From assembly GCA_905216145.1 (NCBI GenBank), contig CAJMST010000026.1, positions 1 through 28,157 of the forward strand: a stretch of 28,157 nt of DNA, read 5' to 3'. Made by a program: the position numbers and the translations under genes. Positions 15,384 to 23,488 of this stretch are shown piece after piece. The stretch is from an uncultured bacterium (GTDB taxonomy: Bacteria > Actinomycetota > Coriobacteriia > Coriobacteriales > Coriobacteriaceae). The notes beneath the pieces were generated by a model. That model was not told the DNA's origin, did no database searches, and saw only the letters and a list, made by a program, of their open reading frames with translations. Within the stretch, counting starts at the first letter, position 1; the number at the start of each line of letters is the position of its first letter.

Positions 15384-17180
15384 CTACAGACGTTGGCACA
15401 CCACGGACGCACGCCGCCCATCAAAACCGAACCCCCAGCGCATGCGACCCACGCCGGGGCGCGGCACACGGATATCGTCGATGCCGTCGCGCTCTATGTC
15501 GAGTAGCGACTGCACGGCCAGCAATTCCAACCCCAGCGCATCCACATCGGGGTCATACATCATATTGATCGTTATAAGCGGGCGCTCGTCCAGCATGCCA
15601 ATCGTGTCTGCTACGTCGAGCACAGTGCCCGTAGGGAAAACCTGGATGTCCCAGCGACTCGCGCCACACTTTCGCCTCGAGGCAGGATTGGCATAGCCCG
15701 GCAAGCCAAAGCAGAGCCCCTGCAAGAGCAGATGATATGGCAGCGGCGTATCTGGGTCGGTCTCACCGATTCCCGCATCCCCCAGGATGCGACTTAGCGC
15801 CCGCCTCACGGTATCCTCGTTCCCACGGCACAGCCCGTCGCGAAACGCATCGACGTCTCGAATGTCTTCGGCAGCGCACTCAAACCACTCAACAATCACT
15901 AGACGCAAGGCCTGGCGAAGCTCGTTATTGGGCAATCGCAAAGCACGGAGCCGATCGCCATGCTCTGGCTCCTCAGTCATATCCGTCGTGAGAAAACCGG
16001 ACAGATACAGCGCTGTCCACATGCCATCGTCAGGCGAGACATCTGGCTCTGCAGTGCCCAAACAAAGCGGGACCTCAGCACACCCATGGGCCTCGAGCAA
16101 ATCAAACAAGACCGAAAGGCGGTCGAGATTCCACCCGGCAACTACCCTACTCAGGCAATCCGCATACCCATACAGATCGGCGCGCACAGGCGCCGTGCAA
16201 CCTCGGTCCAGAAAACCGATCACACGCGCTGGACTCGAGCAATAGGCCCTACCAAACCGATATCCCTCGAGCCATTCACGCGCATCATCAAGGTATTCCT
16301 CGCGCCCAGCATGATTCAACAGAGCCTGGACCTCGGCATCCGAAAAGCCGAACCAACGGTCACACCACGTCGAAAGCGGCGTCGACAGACAATACGAACA
16401 ACTGCGCGAAGAAAGCGCCGCTTCGGCAGGACCGGGACACTCCCCCATCAGACACGTCAGCCGCAACGAATCGCGCGCAGTGGCAATGGCGTCGAACAGC
16501 ACGCGATCGAATAGCCCTGCCGGATCGGCGTCGGAAGCGTCCCTCGCGCTCGCACGGCGAGACCACGCCGCATCGTACCCATCAACGAGCAATACAACCT
16601 GCTCATCGCAGGCCATCTCCAGCAGCTCAATGAGCACACCGAGCACCGAGTCAACCTCGTCCGCGCTCGCCACGCCACGCGCAACACGTTCGATGTGACG
16701 CACCTTATCTCGAGCTAAATCAGGAGCCTCCAAGAGCGCCAACAAGCGAGCGCACTCGCCCGAAAGGGCATCGCGCACGACGTCGGCAATAGCGGCACCA
16801 CGCCTCGCAGCGCCAGAAAAGTCCAGCGATATCACCGGATAGCAAGCATATTCATCCCGATAGCGCCCGCTGTCCGCATCCCAAATCTGAGCATCGGCAA
16901 ACGAGATCCGACCGGCGCGACCGACCGCTGGACGCTCCAGAAAAGCCCTGAGCATCGACAAGTTCATGCTCTTGCCAAAACCCTCGGGTCGACAGCACAC
17001 CACAACGGACGCGTCGCAGTCCAACACATCGGCAATAAACATGGTTTTATCGATGAGCAAACACCGATTAATTGCATCGGAAAAGTCGTGTACATCAACC
17101 GGTAGAGCTGCGTTATCCGCATGATTGAGCAACCGCGCACCAAACGCATGAATAAAACCACAATTCACCTGTTCAGACAC
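15384..17180 (-). CDS. AAA-ATPase-like / PD-(D/E)XK nuclease-like protein with degraded active sites
   Basis: GTG 17180 is chosen because AGGGAG lies eight bases upstream and the family-like sequence begins right after it; upstream in-frame codons look non-coding. The 598-residue product follows the plan of the AAA-ATPase_like (PF09820) plus DUF1703 family. Its P-loop is CRPEGFGKSMN at 63-73 (family usually RPRRFGKS), and its Walker B segment VVLLVDGYD has D200 but glycine at 201, where the family has the glutamate of DEYD. In the C-terminal part, SRWDIQVFP (about 508-516) sits where the nuclease GRPDLLL would be, and ITINMMYD (536-543) replaces the usual EFK. Members are widespread in gut bacteria with no settled function. 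The sequence suggests nucleotide binding may remain while ATP hydrolysis and nuclease activity are reduced or lost. It has no operon partner. Confidence 0.75.
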   Translation of the reverse strand: MSEQVNCGFIHAFGARLLNHADNAALPVDVHDFSDAINRCLLIDKTMFIADVLDCDASVVVCCRPEGFGKSMNLSMLRAFLERPAVGRAGRISFADAQIWDADSGRYRDEYACYPVISLDFSGAARRGAAIADVVRDALSGECARLLALLEAPDLARDKVRHIERVARGVASADEVDSVLGVLIELLEMACDEQVVLLVDGYDAAWSRRASARDASDADPAGLFDRVLFDAIATARDSLRLTCLMGECPGPAEAALSSRSCSYCLSTPLSTWCDRWFGFSDAEVQALLNHAGREEYLDDAREWLEGYRFGRAYCSSPARVIGFLDRGCTAPVRADLYGYADCLSRVVAGWNLDRLSVLFDLLEAHGCAEVPLCLGTAEPDVSPDDGMWTALYLSGFLTTDMTEEPEHGDRLRALRLPNNELRQALRLVIVEWFECAAEDIRDVDAFRDGLCRGNEDTVRRALSRILGDAGIGETDPDTPLPYHLLLQGLCFGLPGYANPASRRKCGASRWDIQVFPTGTVLDVADTIGMLDERPLITINMMYDPDVDALGLELLAVQSLLDIERDGIDDIRVPRPGVGRMRWGFGFDGRRASVVCQRL

Positions 17181-17314
17181 CGTAAACTCTCCCTCTAACG
17201 CAGCACGATGCCCATTGTAACGAGCAGGCGGAGCGCAACAATATCGACTTGCAAAGGTTTCGGGCAACGGTAGCAACTGACGCCCCAAGGGGGCATAACA
17301 AATCGTTGTGCAAC

Positions 17315-17350
17315 AAAAACGGGATCCGATGCGGCTGCACCGGACCCCGT
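17315..17350 (-). terminator. Intrinsic terminator after the MPKTG-anchored protein
   Basis: On the minus strand ACGGGGTCCG (17350-17341) pairs with CGGATCCCGT (17328-17319) with one wobble, a 12-base loop, and a run of five Ts ending at 17315. It lies 29 bases beyond the stop at 17380 and fits a Rho-independent terminator well. Confidence 0.8.
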
Positions 17351-17379
17351 CTCAAACGCTTTGAAAACAATCTGAAAGG

Positions 17380-19197
17380 CTACTCCTCCGAGCCATCCTC
17401 CCCAGAAGCCTTCTTCTGCTGATCGAGCTTATGCTTACCACTTACGATAGACGTAGCGCCCAGCGTGGCCAAGCTCGCGCTGGCAAGGCTCGCCATCACA
17501 ATCAGATCGCCCGTCTTGGGCATATTGCCGTCAGATGACTTGGTTGTGGTGGTCGTCGTGGTCGTAGTGGTCACCGTTTTGGAGTCATTTTGCTCTTGGT
17601 TCTGGTTGTCGGTGTTGCCCTTACTGCTGTCCTCGCCCTGCTGCTTTCCGTCCTCGGTCTTGTCCTTGTTCTTGTCCTTCTCCTCAGATTCAGACTTCTT
17701 GTCCTCGTCCTTCTTCTGAGCGGACTTGTCGTCCTTCTCATCAGAGCTAGAACCCTTATCGGATTCAACCTTCTCGGAAGCCTTATCCTTGGAGTCGCCC
17801 TTTGCGGCTTCGGTCTTTTCCGTGGAAGCCTGATCAGAGTTGTCCTTGTTCTGGGCCGAGCCGTTATTGACGCCAGCCATCAGCGAAGAACCCAGCGTAG
17901 AACCAAGCTGCTCGGAGAAAGAAGGCTTCTTGTCCGGCGAAGCAACGGGAGCGTCCGGCGCCTTATTCGAGTCGTCCTTGGAAGCATCGGAATCAGGGGT
18001 TGCGTCAGAGCCGGAGCCGTTGTTAGAGCCGGTGTCAGCGGACGAATCGCTCGAGCCGGTGGATGAGTTAGAGGTGCCAGCGTCGGTCGAACCAGAAGCG
18101 TCGCTGTCCGTATTGCCGGCAGAGCTTGAAGACGAATCGCCCGCAGCAGAGCCGTTCGAATCGGAGCCGTTCGAGGTAGAGCCGTCGTTGGTAGTGCCAC
18201 CAGCAGAGCCATTACCGTCAGCATCGGTCGAGGGCGCATCCATCCTGTCATCGTTGGGATCGTCACTCGAGTCGTCATTCGAATCAGGTGTCGGCGAGGG
18301 CGCCGGCGTAGGCTCGGGCTGCACGGGCGTCGCAGCGGCTGCCTCGTCCTCGGCGATATAAGCCAAGCAGTCCTTCAGCTCATTCTTATAACGATTCTTC
18401 CAGCCCTCATGATACTGGGGCTGACTCGAAAACTTAGTGGCGACATTGTTGACCACACTATTGGAGAGCGCCGTCACAAACTCGCGGTCGGACATATCGT
18501 TGGAAAGATTCGCCCAGCGGAAGAAGTCCCTGCAACCACCGGTGCCGCACATGTTGGTGATGCTCCACACCATGCCCTTGACGCAATCGGCGCGGCCCGA
18601 AATATCAATGCCCAGGCCGCTCTTGAGCCACGCCTCGGTCACCGCATAGTACGAGTTGTACGCATAGGCATCTTGAAGTGCTGAGAACTCAACAGAATCG
18701 GTGTTGTACGCACCTTGGAAGGCATCCTGAGCGATATGGCCCAACTCGGTGAGCTGACCGTTCTCGTGCATGGCATTGCTCGTGTTGGAAATCTCGCTGC
18801 CGCGATCAATCGCATCCTTGAGCATGCTGTATTTTTCGGGGCTGTAGTTGTAGACCTGCTTCATAAATGGAATGAGCGACCAACGACGGTCGAACTGGTA
18901 ATAGCCCAGCGCGTTGTAACCGTCACCATACGAAAAGCCCTGGTTATAGTTGCCGTGGCTCTCGTATTTGGTGAAGTACTTCATCTCGGCGGTCACGTTG
19001 ACAAACGAAACGCCCTGAACCGACCTCAGCACGCCCGAGAAGGATTGCTGGGTGTAAAGGCCCTTATCGATATCGGTGGCATCCGAGGCTACGCCCGGCG
19101 TGGGCTCCTCGGCAGCGGCGGGTGCCGGCGCGGAAACGGCGCCAAACGAAAGCGCCAGCGTCAGGCCCGCGACAATAGCAGAATGCTTGGGCTGCAT
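17380..19197 (-). CDS. Sortase-anchored surface protein with lysozyme/transglycosylase-like N-terminal region
   Basis: ATG 19197 follows GGGAGG. The 605-residue protein has a signal peptide (1-29, ending PAPAAA). A folded region at about 45-285 includes YESHGNY (78-84) and ALGYYQFDRR (96-105), an E...G-YYQF arrangement resembling the catalytic glutamate (here E79) and the GxxQ motif of lysozyme-like transglycosylases. A low-complexity stalk (about 290-555) rich in S, D, T, N, G and then K, E, D follows. The end is MPKTGD (559-564), a hydrophobic span (about 566-587) and a basic stretch (KHKLDQQKK): a sortase signal with M in place of the usual L, and an unusually long acidic tail. It should be wall-anchored, with the N-terminal domain held away from the cell. 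Enzyme function is inferred from two short motifs only; the anchor call is strong. Confidence 0.8.
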   Translation of the reverse strand: MQPKHSAIVAGLTLALSFGAVSAPAPAAAEEPTPGVASDATDIDKGLYTQQSFSGVLRSVQGVSFVNVTAEMKYFTKYESHGNYNQGFSYGDGYNALGYYQFDRRWSLIPFMKQVYNYSPEKYSMLKDAIDRGSEISNTSNAMHENGQLTELGHIAQDAFQGAYNTDSVEFSALQDAYAYNSYYAVTEAWLKSGLGIDISGRADCVKGMVWSITNMCGTGGCRDFFRWANLSNDMSDREFVTALSNSVVNNVATKFSSQPQYHEGWKNRYKNELKDCLAYIAEDEAAAATPVQPEPTPAPSPTPDSNDDSSDDPNDDRMDAPSTDADGNGSAGGTTNDGSTSNGSDSNGSAAGDSSSSSAGNTDSDASGSTDAGTSNSSTGSSDSSADTGSNNGSGSDATPDSDASKDDSNKAPDAPVASPDKKPSFSEQLGSTLGSSLMAGVNNGSAQNKDNSDQASTEKTEAAKGDSKDKASEKVESDKGSSSDEKDDKSAQKKDEDKKSESEEKDKNKDKTEDGKQQGEDSSKGNTDNQNQEQNDSKTVTTTTTTTTTTKSSDGNMPKTGDLIVMASLASASLATLGATSIVSGKHKLDQQKKASGEDGSEE

Positions 19198-19336
19198 AAG
19201 ATCCTCCCTGCATTGGTGTAGTTAAAGTTCAGTTTGCAAAGATAAAAATAAGTATTGCAGCTCGCCCGTTGTTACACAACAACCCCTCGGTAAACGGCAA
19301 CAACCCTCCGCGAAATCTTAAGGAATTGCGCTCAAC

Positions 19337-19768
19337 CTACAATTTGATGTCGAAGTTGATTTCGGGGACGGCGGCCAGGTCGGCCAACGTCACGCCGTCG
19401 ACGTACTTTTCGATCACGTCGTCCAGCCCGCGCCAGAACTTAACAGTCGAGCAAAGGTCGCTGCGAGTACAGCTGTTGTCGATGCCGTCGCACGCCACCG
19501 GAGCCGTGCTGCCCTCGACGGCACGCAGGATGTCGCCGGCGCGCACCTCGGCCGGGTCCTTAGCCATCATGTAGCCGCCGCCCTTACCGCGTACGCTCTT
19601 AAGCAGGCCCGCCTTCATAAGCGGACGAACCAGCTGCTCCAAATACTTTTGTGAGATATGCTCGCGGTCGGCGACCTCGCGCAGGGCAATCTTGCCCTCG
19701 GCGTCACCAAGCGCTGCGATATAGATCATCAGTCGGAGGGCATAGCGGCCCTTAGAAGAAATGAGCAT
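19337..19768 (-). CDS. Rrf2-family regulator, IscR/SufR-like, of the suf operon
   Basis: ATG 19768 has GGGAGGG upstream and begins the typical Rrf2 N-terminus (MLISSKGRYALRLMIYIAAL); a 32-codon extension upstream is not family-like. The 143-residue protein has the winged-helix region (EVADREHISQKYLEQLVRPL, GKGGGYMMAKD) and three cysteines C93, C100 and C106. E. coli IscR uses C92, C98 and C104 to hold a [2Fe-2S] cluster, so this protein probably senses iron-sulfur status the same way, with one extra residue between the first two cysteines. It is divergent from sufC with a 223-base spacer holding palindromic boxes, so control of both genes is likely. The suf connection rests on position and cysteines, not on binding data. 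Confidence 0.88.
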   Translation of the reverse strand: MLISSKGRYALRLMIYIAALGDAEGKIALREVADREHISQKYLEQLVRPLMKAGLLKSVRGKGGGYMMAKDPAEVRAGDILRAVEGSTAPVACDGIDNSCTRSDLCSTVKFWRGLDDVIEKYVDGVTLADLAAVPEINFDIKL

Positions 19769-19781
19769 ACCTACCCTCCCG

Positions 19782-19796
19782 TTGTTCCTGGAACAA
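19782..19796. promoter_or_regulatory. Perfect palindrome just upstream of the Rrf2 regulator start
   Basis: TTGTTCC-T-GGAACAA is a 7-bp perfect inverted repeat with a single-base centre, 13 bases before the regulator's ATG and next to its ribosome site. It could be an operator or a short leader hairpin. It differs in sequence from the TGTCCCA boxes further upstream. Confidence 0.4.
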
Positions 19797-19809
19797 AACC
19801 ACCAAGGGC

Positions 19810-19826
19810 ATTTGTCCCAAATCTTA
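19810..19826. promoter_or_regulatory. Candidate operator box 1 (ATTTGTCCCAAATCTTA)
   Basis: The core ATTTG-TCC-CAAAT is a perfect 5-bp inverted repeat. It lies in the leader or promoter zone of the Rrf2 regulator. The full 17 bases recur exactly at 25239-25255, at the end of sufU. Box 2 is 44 bases away, about four helical turns. Confidence 0.45.
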
Positions 19827-19854
19827 TGCACGCGGGGCAAACAAACCTGATTAT

Positions 19855-19870
19855 TATGTCCCACATCTAA
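19855..19870. promoter_or_regulatory. Candidate operator box 2 (TATGTCCCACATCTAA)
   Basis: It matches box 1 at 13 of 16 positions and contains ATGT-CCC-ACAT, a perfect 4-bp inverted repeat. It lies about 30 bases before the proposed -35 of sufC. The overlapping CTGATTATTATGTCCC (19847-19862) is the inverse complement, with one mismatch, of the last sufU codons at 25219-25234. Confidence 0.4.
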
Positions 19871-19883
19871 AAAGTCGAGTGGA

Positions 19884-19930
19884 TTAGTCGGGTTTTCCCT
19901 TGACTAACGCCGAACCCATAGTAACTTTAT
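19884..19930 (+). promoter_or_regulatory. Probable sufC promoter with overlapping inverted repeat
   Basis: TTGACT (19900-19905) is a good -35, followed 16 bases later by a weak -10 (TAACTT, 19922-19927). TTAGTC (19884-19889) and GACTAA (19902-19907) form a perfect inverted repeat with a 12-base spacer, and the right half overlaps the -35. A repressor bound there would block polymerase. Assignment to the Rrf2 protein is inference. Confidence 0.45.
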
Positions 19931-19991
19931 TCCGAGAAGATTCCTAGGGTTTAGTACACCTATGAGTACACCATATACAGAGAGGGACAGC

Positions 19992-20792
19992 ATGAGCGCA
20001 AATCCGCTGCTTTCCATCGAAGGTCTGACCGCCTCCGTGGACGAAAAGACCATCCTCCACAACGTCAACCTCAACGTCGCCGCCGGCGAGACCCACGTGC
20101 TGATGGGACCCAACGGTGCCGGCAAGTCCACCCTCGGCCACCTGGTCATGGGCGACCCCGTCTACACCGTGCAGGACGGCCGCATCGTCTTTGACGGCCA
20201 GGACATCACCGAGCTCACCACCGACAAGCGCTCGCGCGCCGGCCTGTTCCTGAGCTTCCAGGCTCCGGTCGAGATCCCGGGCGTACCGCTGTCGAGCTTT
20301 TTGCGCGCCAGCATCGCCGGCCGCCCCGGCTTGGAGATGAAGGGCAAGGAGTTCCGCCGTCGCGTCAAGGAGCTCGCGGCCGAGCTCAACATGGACACCG
20401 CCTACCTCAACCGTGAGCTGGGCGTGGGCTTCTCGGGCGGCGAGAAAAAGAAGGTCGAGATGCTCCAGCTTCTGCTGCTGCAGCCCAAGCTCGCCATCCT
20501 GGACGAAACCGACTCGGGCCTGGACGTCGACGCCCTGTCCACCGTCAGCCACGGCATGGACGCCTACCGCAAGAGCTGCGACGGCTCCATGCTCATCATC
20601 ACGCACAACACGCGCATCCTGGAGCACCTGGATGTCGACCGCGTCCACGTTATGGTCAAGGGCCACATCGTGCGCGAGGACGACGCCTCGCTCATCCCCT
20701 GGATCGACAAGAACGGCTTTGAGACCTTCGAGCGCGAGGCCGCCGAGCAGCGCGCCCAGGCCGAGGCCGCCGCTGCCGAGCAGCAGGCGTAA
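19992..20792 (+). CDS. sufC: SufC, ABC-type ATPase of the SUF iron-sulfur assembly complex
   Basis: ATG 19992 (GAGGG seven bases upstream) is chosen over an ATG ten codons earlier because the family sequence begins MSANPLLSIEGL. The 266-residue ATPase has Walker A GPNGAGKST (39-47), signature FSGGEKKKVEM from 147, Walker B LAILDETDSGLDVD (167-180) and the switch histidine in LIITHN. The FSGGEKKK and ETDSGLD forms are typical of SufC rather than transport ABC proteins. In the cytoplasm SufC binds SufB and SufD and its ATPase cycle drives cluster assembly on that complex. The C-terminal tail is rich in A, E and Q and longer than usual. It is the first gene of a tight five-gene operon; sufB begins 12 bases after its stop. 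Confidence 0.97.
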   Translation: MSANPLLSIEGLTASVDEKTILHNVNLNVAAGETHVLMGPNGAGKSTLGHLVMGDPVYTVQDGRIVFDGQDITELTTDKRSRAGLFLSFQAPVEIPGVPLSSFLRASIAGRPGLEMKGKEFRRRVKELAAELNMDTAYLNRELGVGFSGGEKKKVEMLQLLLLQPKLAILDETDSGLDVDALSTVSHGMDAYRKSCDGSMLIITHNTRILEHLDVDRVHVMVKGHIVREDDASLIPWIDKNGFETFEREAAEQRAQAEAAAAEQQA

Positions 20793-20804
20793 AGGGGCGA
20801 CGCG

Positions 20805-22217
20805 ATGACCAAGAACCGCACCGAGGTCGCGGACATCGACCGCAGCCTCTACGACTTCACCTATGGCGAGGAGGGATTCGAGCGCCTCGACGCCGGCATC
20901 ACGCCCGACATCGTGCGCGAGATCAGCGCCAAGAAGGACGAGCCGCAATGGATGCTCGACTTGCGCTTAAAGTCCCTCGAGATCTTCAATCGTTTCCCCA
21001 ACCCGACATGGGGCCCCTCCATCGAGGGCCTGGACATGGACAATATCGTCACCTACGTCAAGCCCAACACCGACCAAAAGCACGACTGGGAGTCGGTGCC
21101 CGACGACATCAAGAACACCTTTGAGCGCCTGGGCATCCCCGAGGCAGAGCGCAGCTACCTGGCGGGCGTCGGCGCGCAGTACGACTCCGAGCTGGTCTAC
21201 CACAACATGCAGGACACCGCGTCCAAGATGGGCATCGTCTACTCCGGCATCGAGGAGGCCCTGCACGATCCGCAGTGGGAGCCGCTCATCCACGAGAAGT
21301 TTATGACGCTCATCCCGCCCACCGACCACAAGTTTGCGGCCCTGCATGGTGCCGTGTGGTCGGGCGGTTCGTTTGTCTACGTGCCGGAGGGCACCAAACT
21401 CGATTTTCCGCTGCAGAGCTACTTCCGACTCAACGCCAAGGGCGCCGGCCAGTTTGAGCACACGCTCATCATCGTCGAGGACGATGCCGACCTGCACTTT
21501 ATCGAGGGCTGCTCCGCGCCCAAGTACAACGTGGCCAACCTCCACGCCGGCGCTGTCGAGCTCTTTGTGGGCAAGCGCGCACACCTGCGCTATTCGACCA
21601 TCGAGAACTGGTCCAAGAACATGTACAACCTCAACACCAAGCGTGCGCGCGTGGACGAGGACGGCGACATCGAGTGGATCAGCGGTTCCTTCGGCAGCCA
21701 CGTGGGCTACCTCTACCCCATGAGCGTGCTCAACGGTCGCCGCGCCCGCTCGAGCTTTACCGGCATCACCTTTGCCGGCGCCGGTCAGAACCTCGATACC
21801 GGCTGCAAGGTCGTGCTCAACGCGCCTGAGACCTCGGCAACCGTCGAGACCAAGGGCATCTCCAAGAGCGGCGGCATTCAGACCTTCCGCAGCTCTATTG
21901 TGGCGACGCCCAAGGCCGAGGGCTCCAAGGCAACTGTGAGCTGCCAGTCGCTGATGCTCGACGACCAGAGCCGCTCCGACACCATCCCCGCCATGGACAT
22001 CCGCGCCAAGAACGTTGACATCGGCCACGAGGCCACCATCGGCCGCATCGGAGACGATAAGGTGTTCTACCTGATGAGCCGCGGTATCTCGGAGGAAGAG
22101 GCCCGTACCATGATCGTCAACGGCTTTGCCAACCCGGTCTCCAAGGAGCTGCCGCTGGAGTACGCCGTCGAGATGAACAACCTGATCAAGCTCGAGATGG
22201 AAGGAGCGATCGGATAA
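20805..22217 (+). CDS. sufB: SufB, iron-sulfur cluster scaffold subunit
   Basis: ATG 20805 lies after AAGGGG. The 470-residue protein is full length for SufB, with the expected blocks: YHNMQ...GIVYSGIEEAL in the N-terminal half, FPLQSYFRLN (201-210), EHTLIIVEDDADLHFIEGCSAP (218-239), SGSFGSHVGYLYPMSVL and the C-terminal TVSCQSLMLDDQSRSDT with C380, the position of the cysteine implicated in cluster building in E. coli SufB, then NVDIGHEATIGRI. SufB pairs with SufD and SufC to form SufBC2D, the platform on which the cluster is made. It overlaps the start of sufD by one base (TAATG), indicating translational coupling. Confidence 0.97.
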   Translation: MTKNRTEVADIDRSLYDFTYGEEGFERLDAGITPDIVREISAKKDEPQWMLDLRLKSLEIFNRFPNPTWGPSIEGLDMDNIVTYVKPNTDQKHDWESVPDDIKNTFERLGIPEAERSYLAGVGAQYDSELVYHNMQDTASKMGIVYSGIEEALHDPQWEPLIHEKFMTLIPPTDHKFAALHGAVWSGGSFVYVPEGTKLDFPLQSYFRLNAKGAGQFEHTLIIVEDDADLHFIEGCSAPKYNVANLHAGAVELFVGKRAHLRYSTIENWSKNMYNLNTKRARVDEDGDIEWISGSFGSHVGYLYPMSVLNGRRARSSFTGITFAGAGQNLDTGCKVVLNAPETSATVETKGISKSGGIQTFRSSIVATPKAEGSKATVSCQSLMLDDQSRSDTIPAMDIRAKNVDIGHEATIGRIGDDKVFYLMSRGISEEEARTMIVNGFANPVSKELPLEYAVEMNNLIKLEMEGAIG

Positions 22218-23488
22218 TGAAACAGACCACGAACACCGCTGCTACCACCCTTGAGCAGGTCAACGCGATGCCGGCGGCCACTTGGGGTTGGCTCAAGATG
22301 AACCAGACCAAGCTCGAGCTCTCTGACGAGCTTGCCGCCGCTCCCGCCGAGGCCGTTGAGGTCGAGGGCTTGGACGAGCAGTTTACTGGCGTGGCAGACG
22401 CGTTCGAAGCCGCCATGGACGCCATCGCCGAGCGCTTCCCCGAGCGCCGCGCCTCCGCCCCCGGCGATGCTGCCGACCGCGCCCGCATCACGCCCGAGAC
22501 CGAGCTCGACGTGCCCGCCACCTCCGTCTACCAGGCCGGCGCCATCAAGCTCGAGGAGGAGCTCTCTCCTGCCGAGGCCTTCGAGACTGGCATGGGCGAG
22601 GCTGCCTACACCTACCTGGCCGACCACGCCACCAAGCGCGTCGTCATCGATGTACCCGCATACAAGCACGCCACGGTTACCGCGCGCGTGAGTGGCGTCG
22701 ACGCTGCCGTGGCCATCGCCGCCATCGATGTCGTCGCCCATCCCCAGTCGACGCTCGATCTGCAGATCGCCCTTGACTCCCCCGTTACCGGCGAGGGTGT
22801 CGTGGGCTCCGTGCTACGCGTGTGCGCCCACGAGTACGCCACCGTCAACGTGACCTGCACGCAGACGCTCGACGATAGCTGGATCGCGCTCGACGACACC
22901 GGCCTGTTCCTGGACGAGGGCGCGCGCGTCAACGTGCAGCACACCGTCCTGGGTGCCGGCGCCAGCGTCACCGGACTTGCCGGCGACCTGCTGGGCGATA
23001 CCGCCAAGGTCACCATCGATACTGACTACCTGGGCGCCCGCAAGCAGGTGCGCGACTTTAACTACGAGCTGCGCCACCGCGGTCGCAAGACCGAGTGCGA
23101 GATCGACGCCAACGGCGTACTGACCGGCACGTCCAAGAAGGTCTACCGCGGCACCATCGACCTCGTGCACGGCTGCAAGGGTGCAACCGGCACCGAGCGT
23201 GAGACGGTGCTTTTGGCCAACAAGGGCGTCGACAACAAGACCGTTCCCGTCATTCTCTGCGACGAGGACGACGTCGCCGGCAACCACGGCGCCACGATCG
23301 GCCACGTCCGCGACGAGCAACTGTTCTATCTCGCCTGCCGCGGCCTTGACCAAAACGCCGCCGAGGACCTGTTCATCCGCGCCAAGCTGGAGGACGCCGC
23401 GCTTTCCGCCACCGACGAGCGCACCCGCGCAGCCGTCGTCCGCTTGGGCAACAACCTGATCAACAACTTTGAAGAGGAGCTCGCATGA
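22217..23488 (+). CDS. sufD: SufD, structural partner of SufB
   Basis: ATG 22217 overlaps the sufB stop by one base, with GGAAGGAG about ten bases upstream. The 423-residue protein is a SufB paralogue with the SufD-type C-terminus: DNKTVPVILCDEDDVAGNHGATIGHVRDEQLFYL, in which H357 corresponds to the conserved histidine (H360 in E. coli) proposed to help hold the nascent cluster. The N-terminal third is divergent and alanine/glutamate-rich, as is usual for SufD. It acts in the cytoplasm within SufBC2D. Its last codons overlap the sufS start by four bases (ATGA). Confidence 0.95.
   Translation: MKQTTNTAATTLEQVNAMPAATWGWLKMNQTKLELSDELAAAPAEAVEVEGLDEQFTGVADAFEAAMDAIAERFPERRASAPGDAADRARITPETELDVPATSVYQAGAIKLEEELSPAEAFETGMGEAAYTYLADHATKRVVIDVPAYKHATVTARVSGVDAAVAIAAIDVVAHPQSTLDLQIALDSPVTGEGVVGSVLRVCAHEYATVNVTCTQTLDDSWIALDDTGLFLDEGARVNVQHTVLGAGASVTGLAGDLLGDTAKVTIDTDYLGARKQVRDFNYELRHRGRKTECEIDANGVLTGTSKKVYRGTIDLVHGCKGATGTERETVLLANKGVDNKTVPVILCDEDDVAGNHGATIGHVRDEQLFYLACRGLDQNAAEDLFIRAKLEDAALSATDERTRAAVVRLGNNLINNFEEELA

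Noticed and set aside
17181..17288. 36-codon extension of the AAA-ATPase-like gene
   Set aside because: The sequence is not family-like, and GTG 17180 has a better ribosome site.
20967..22028. 353-codon minus-strand frame within sufB
   Set aside because: It is fully inside the certain sufB gene and has shadow composition.
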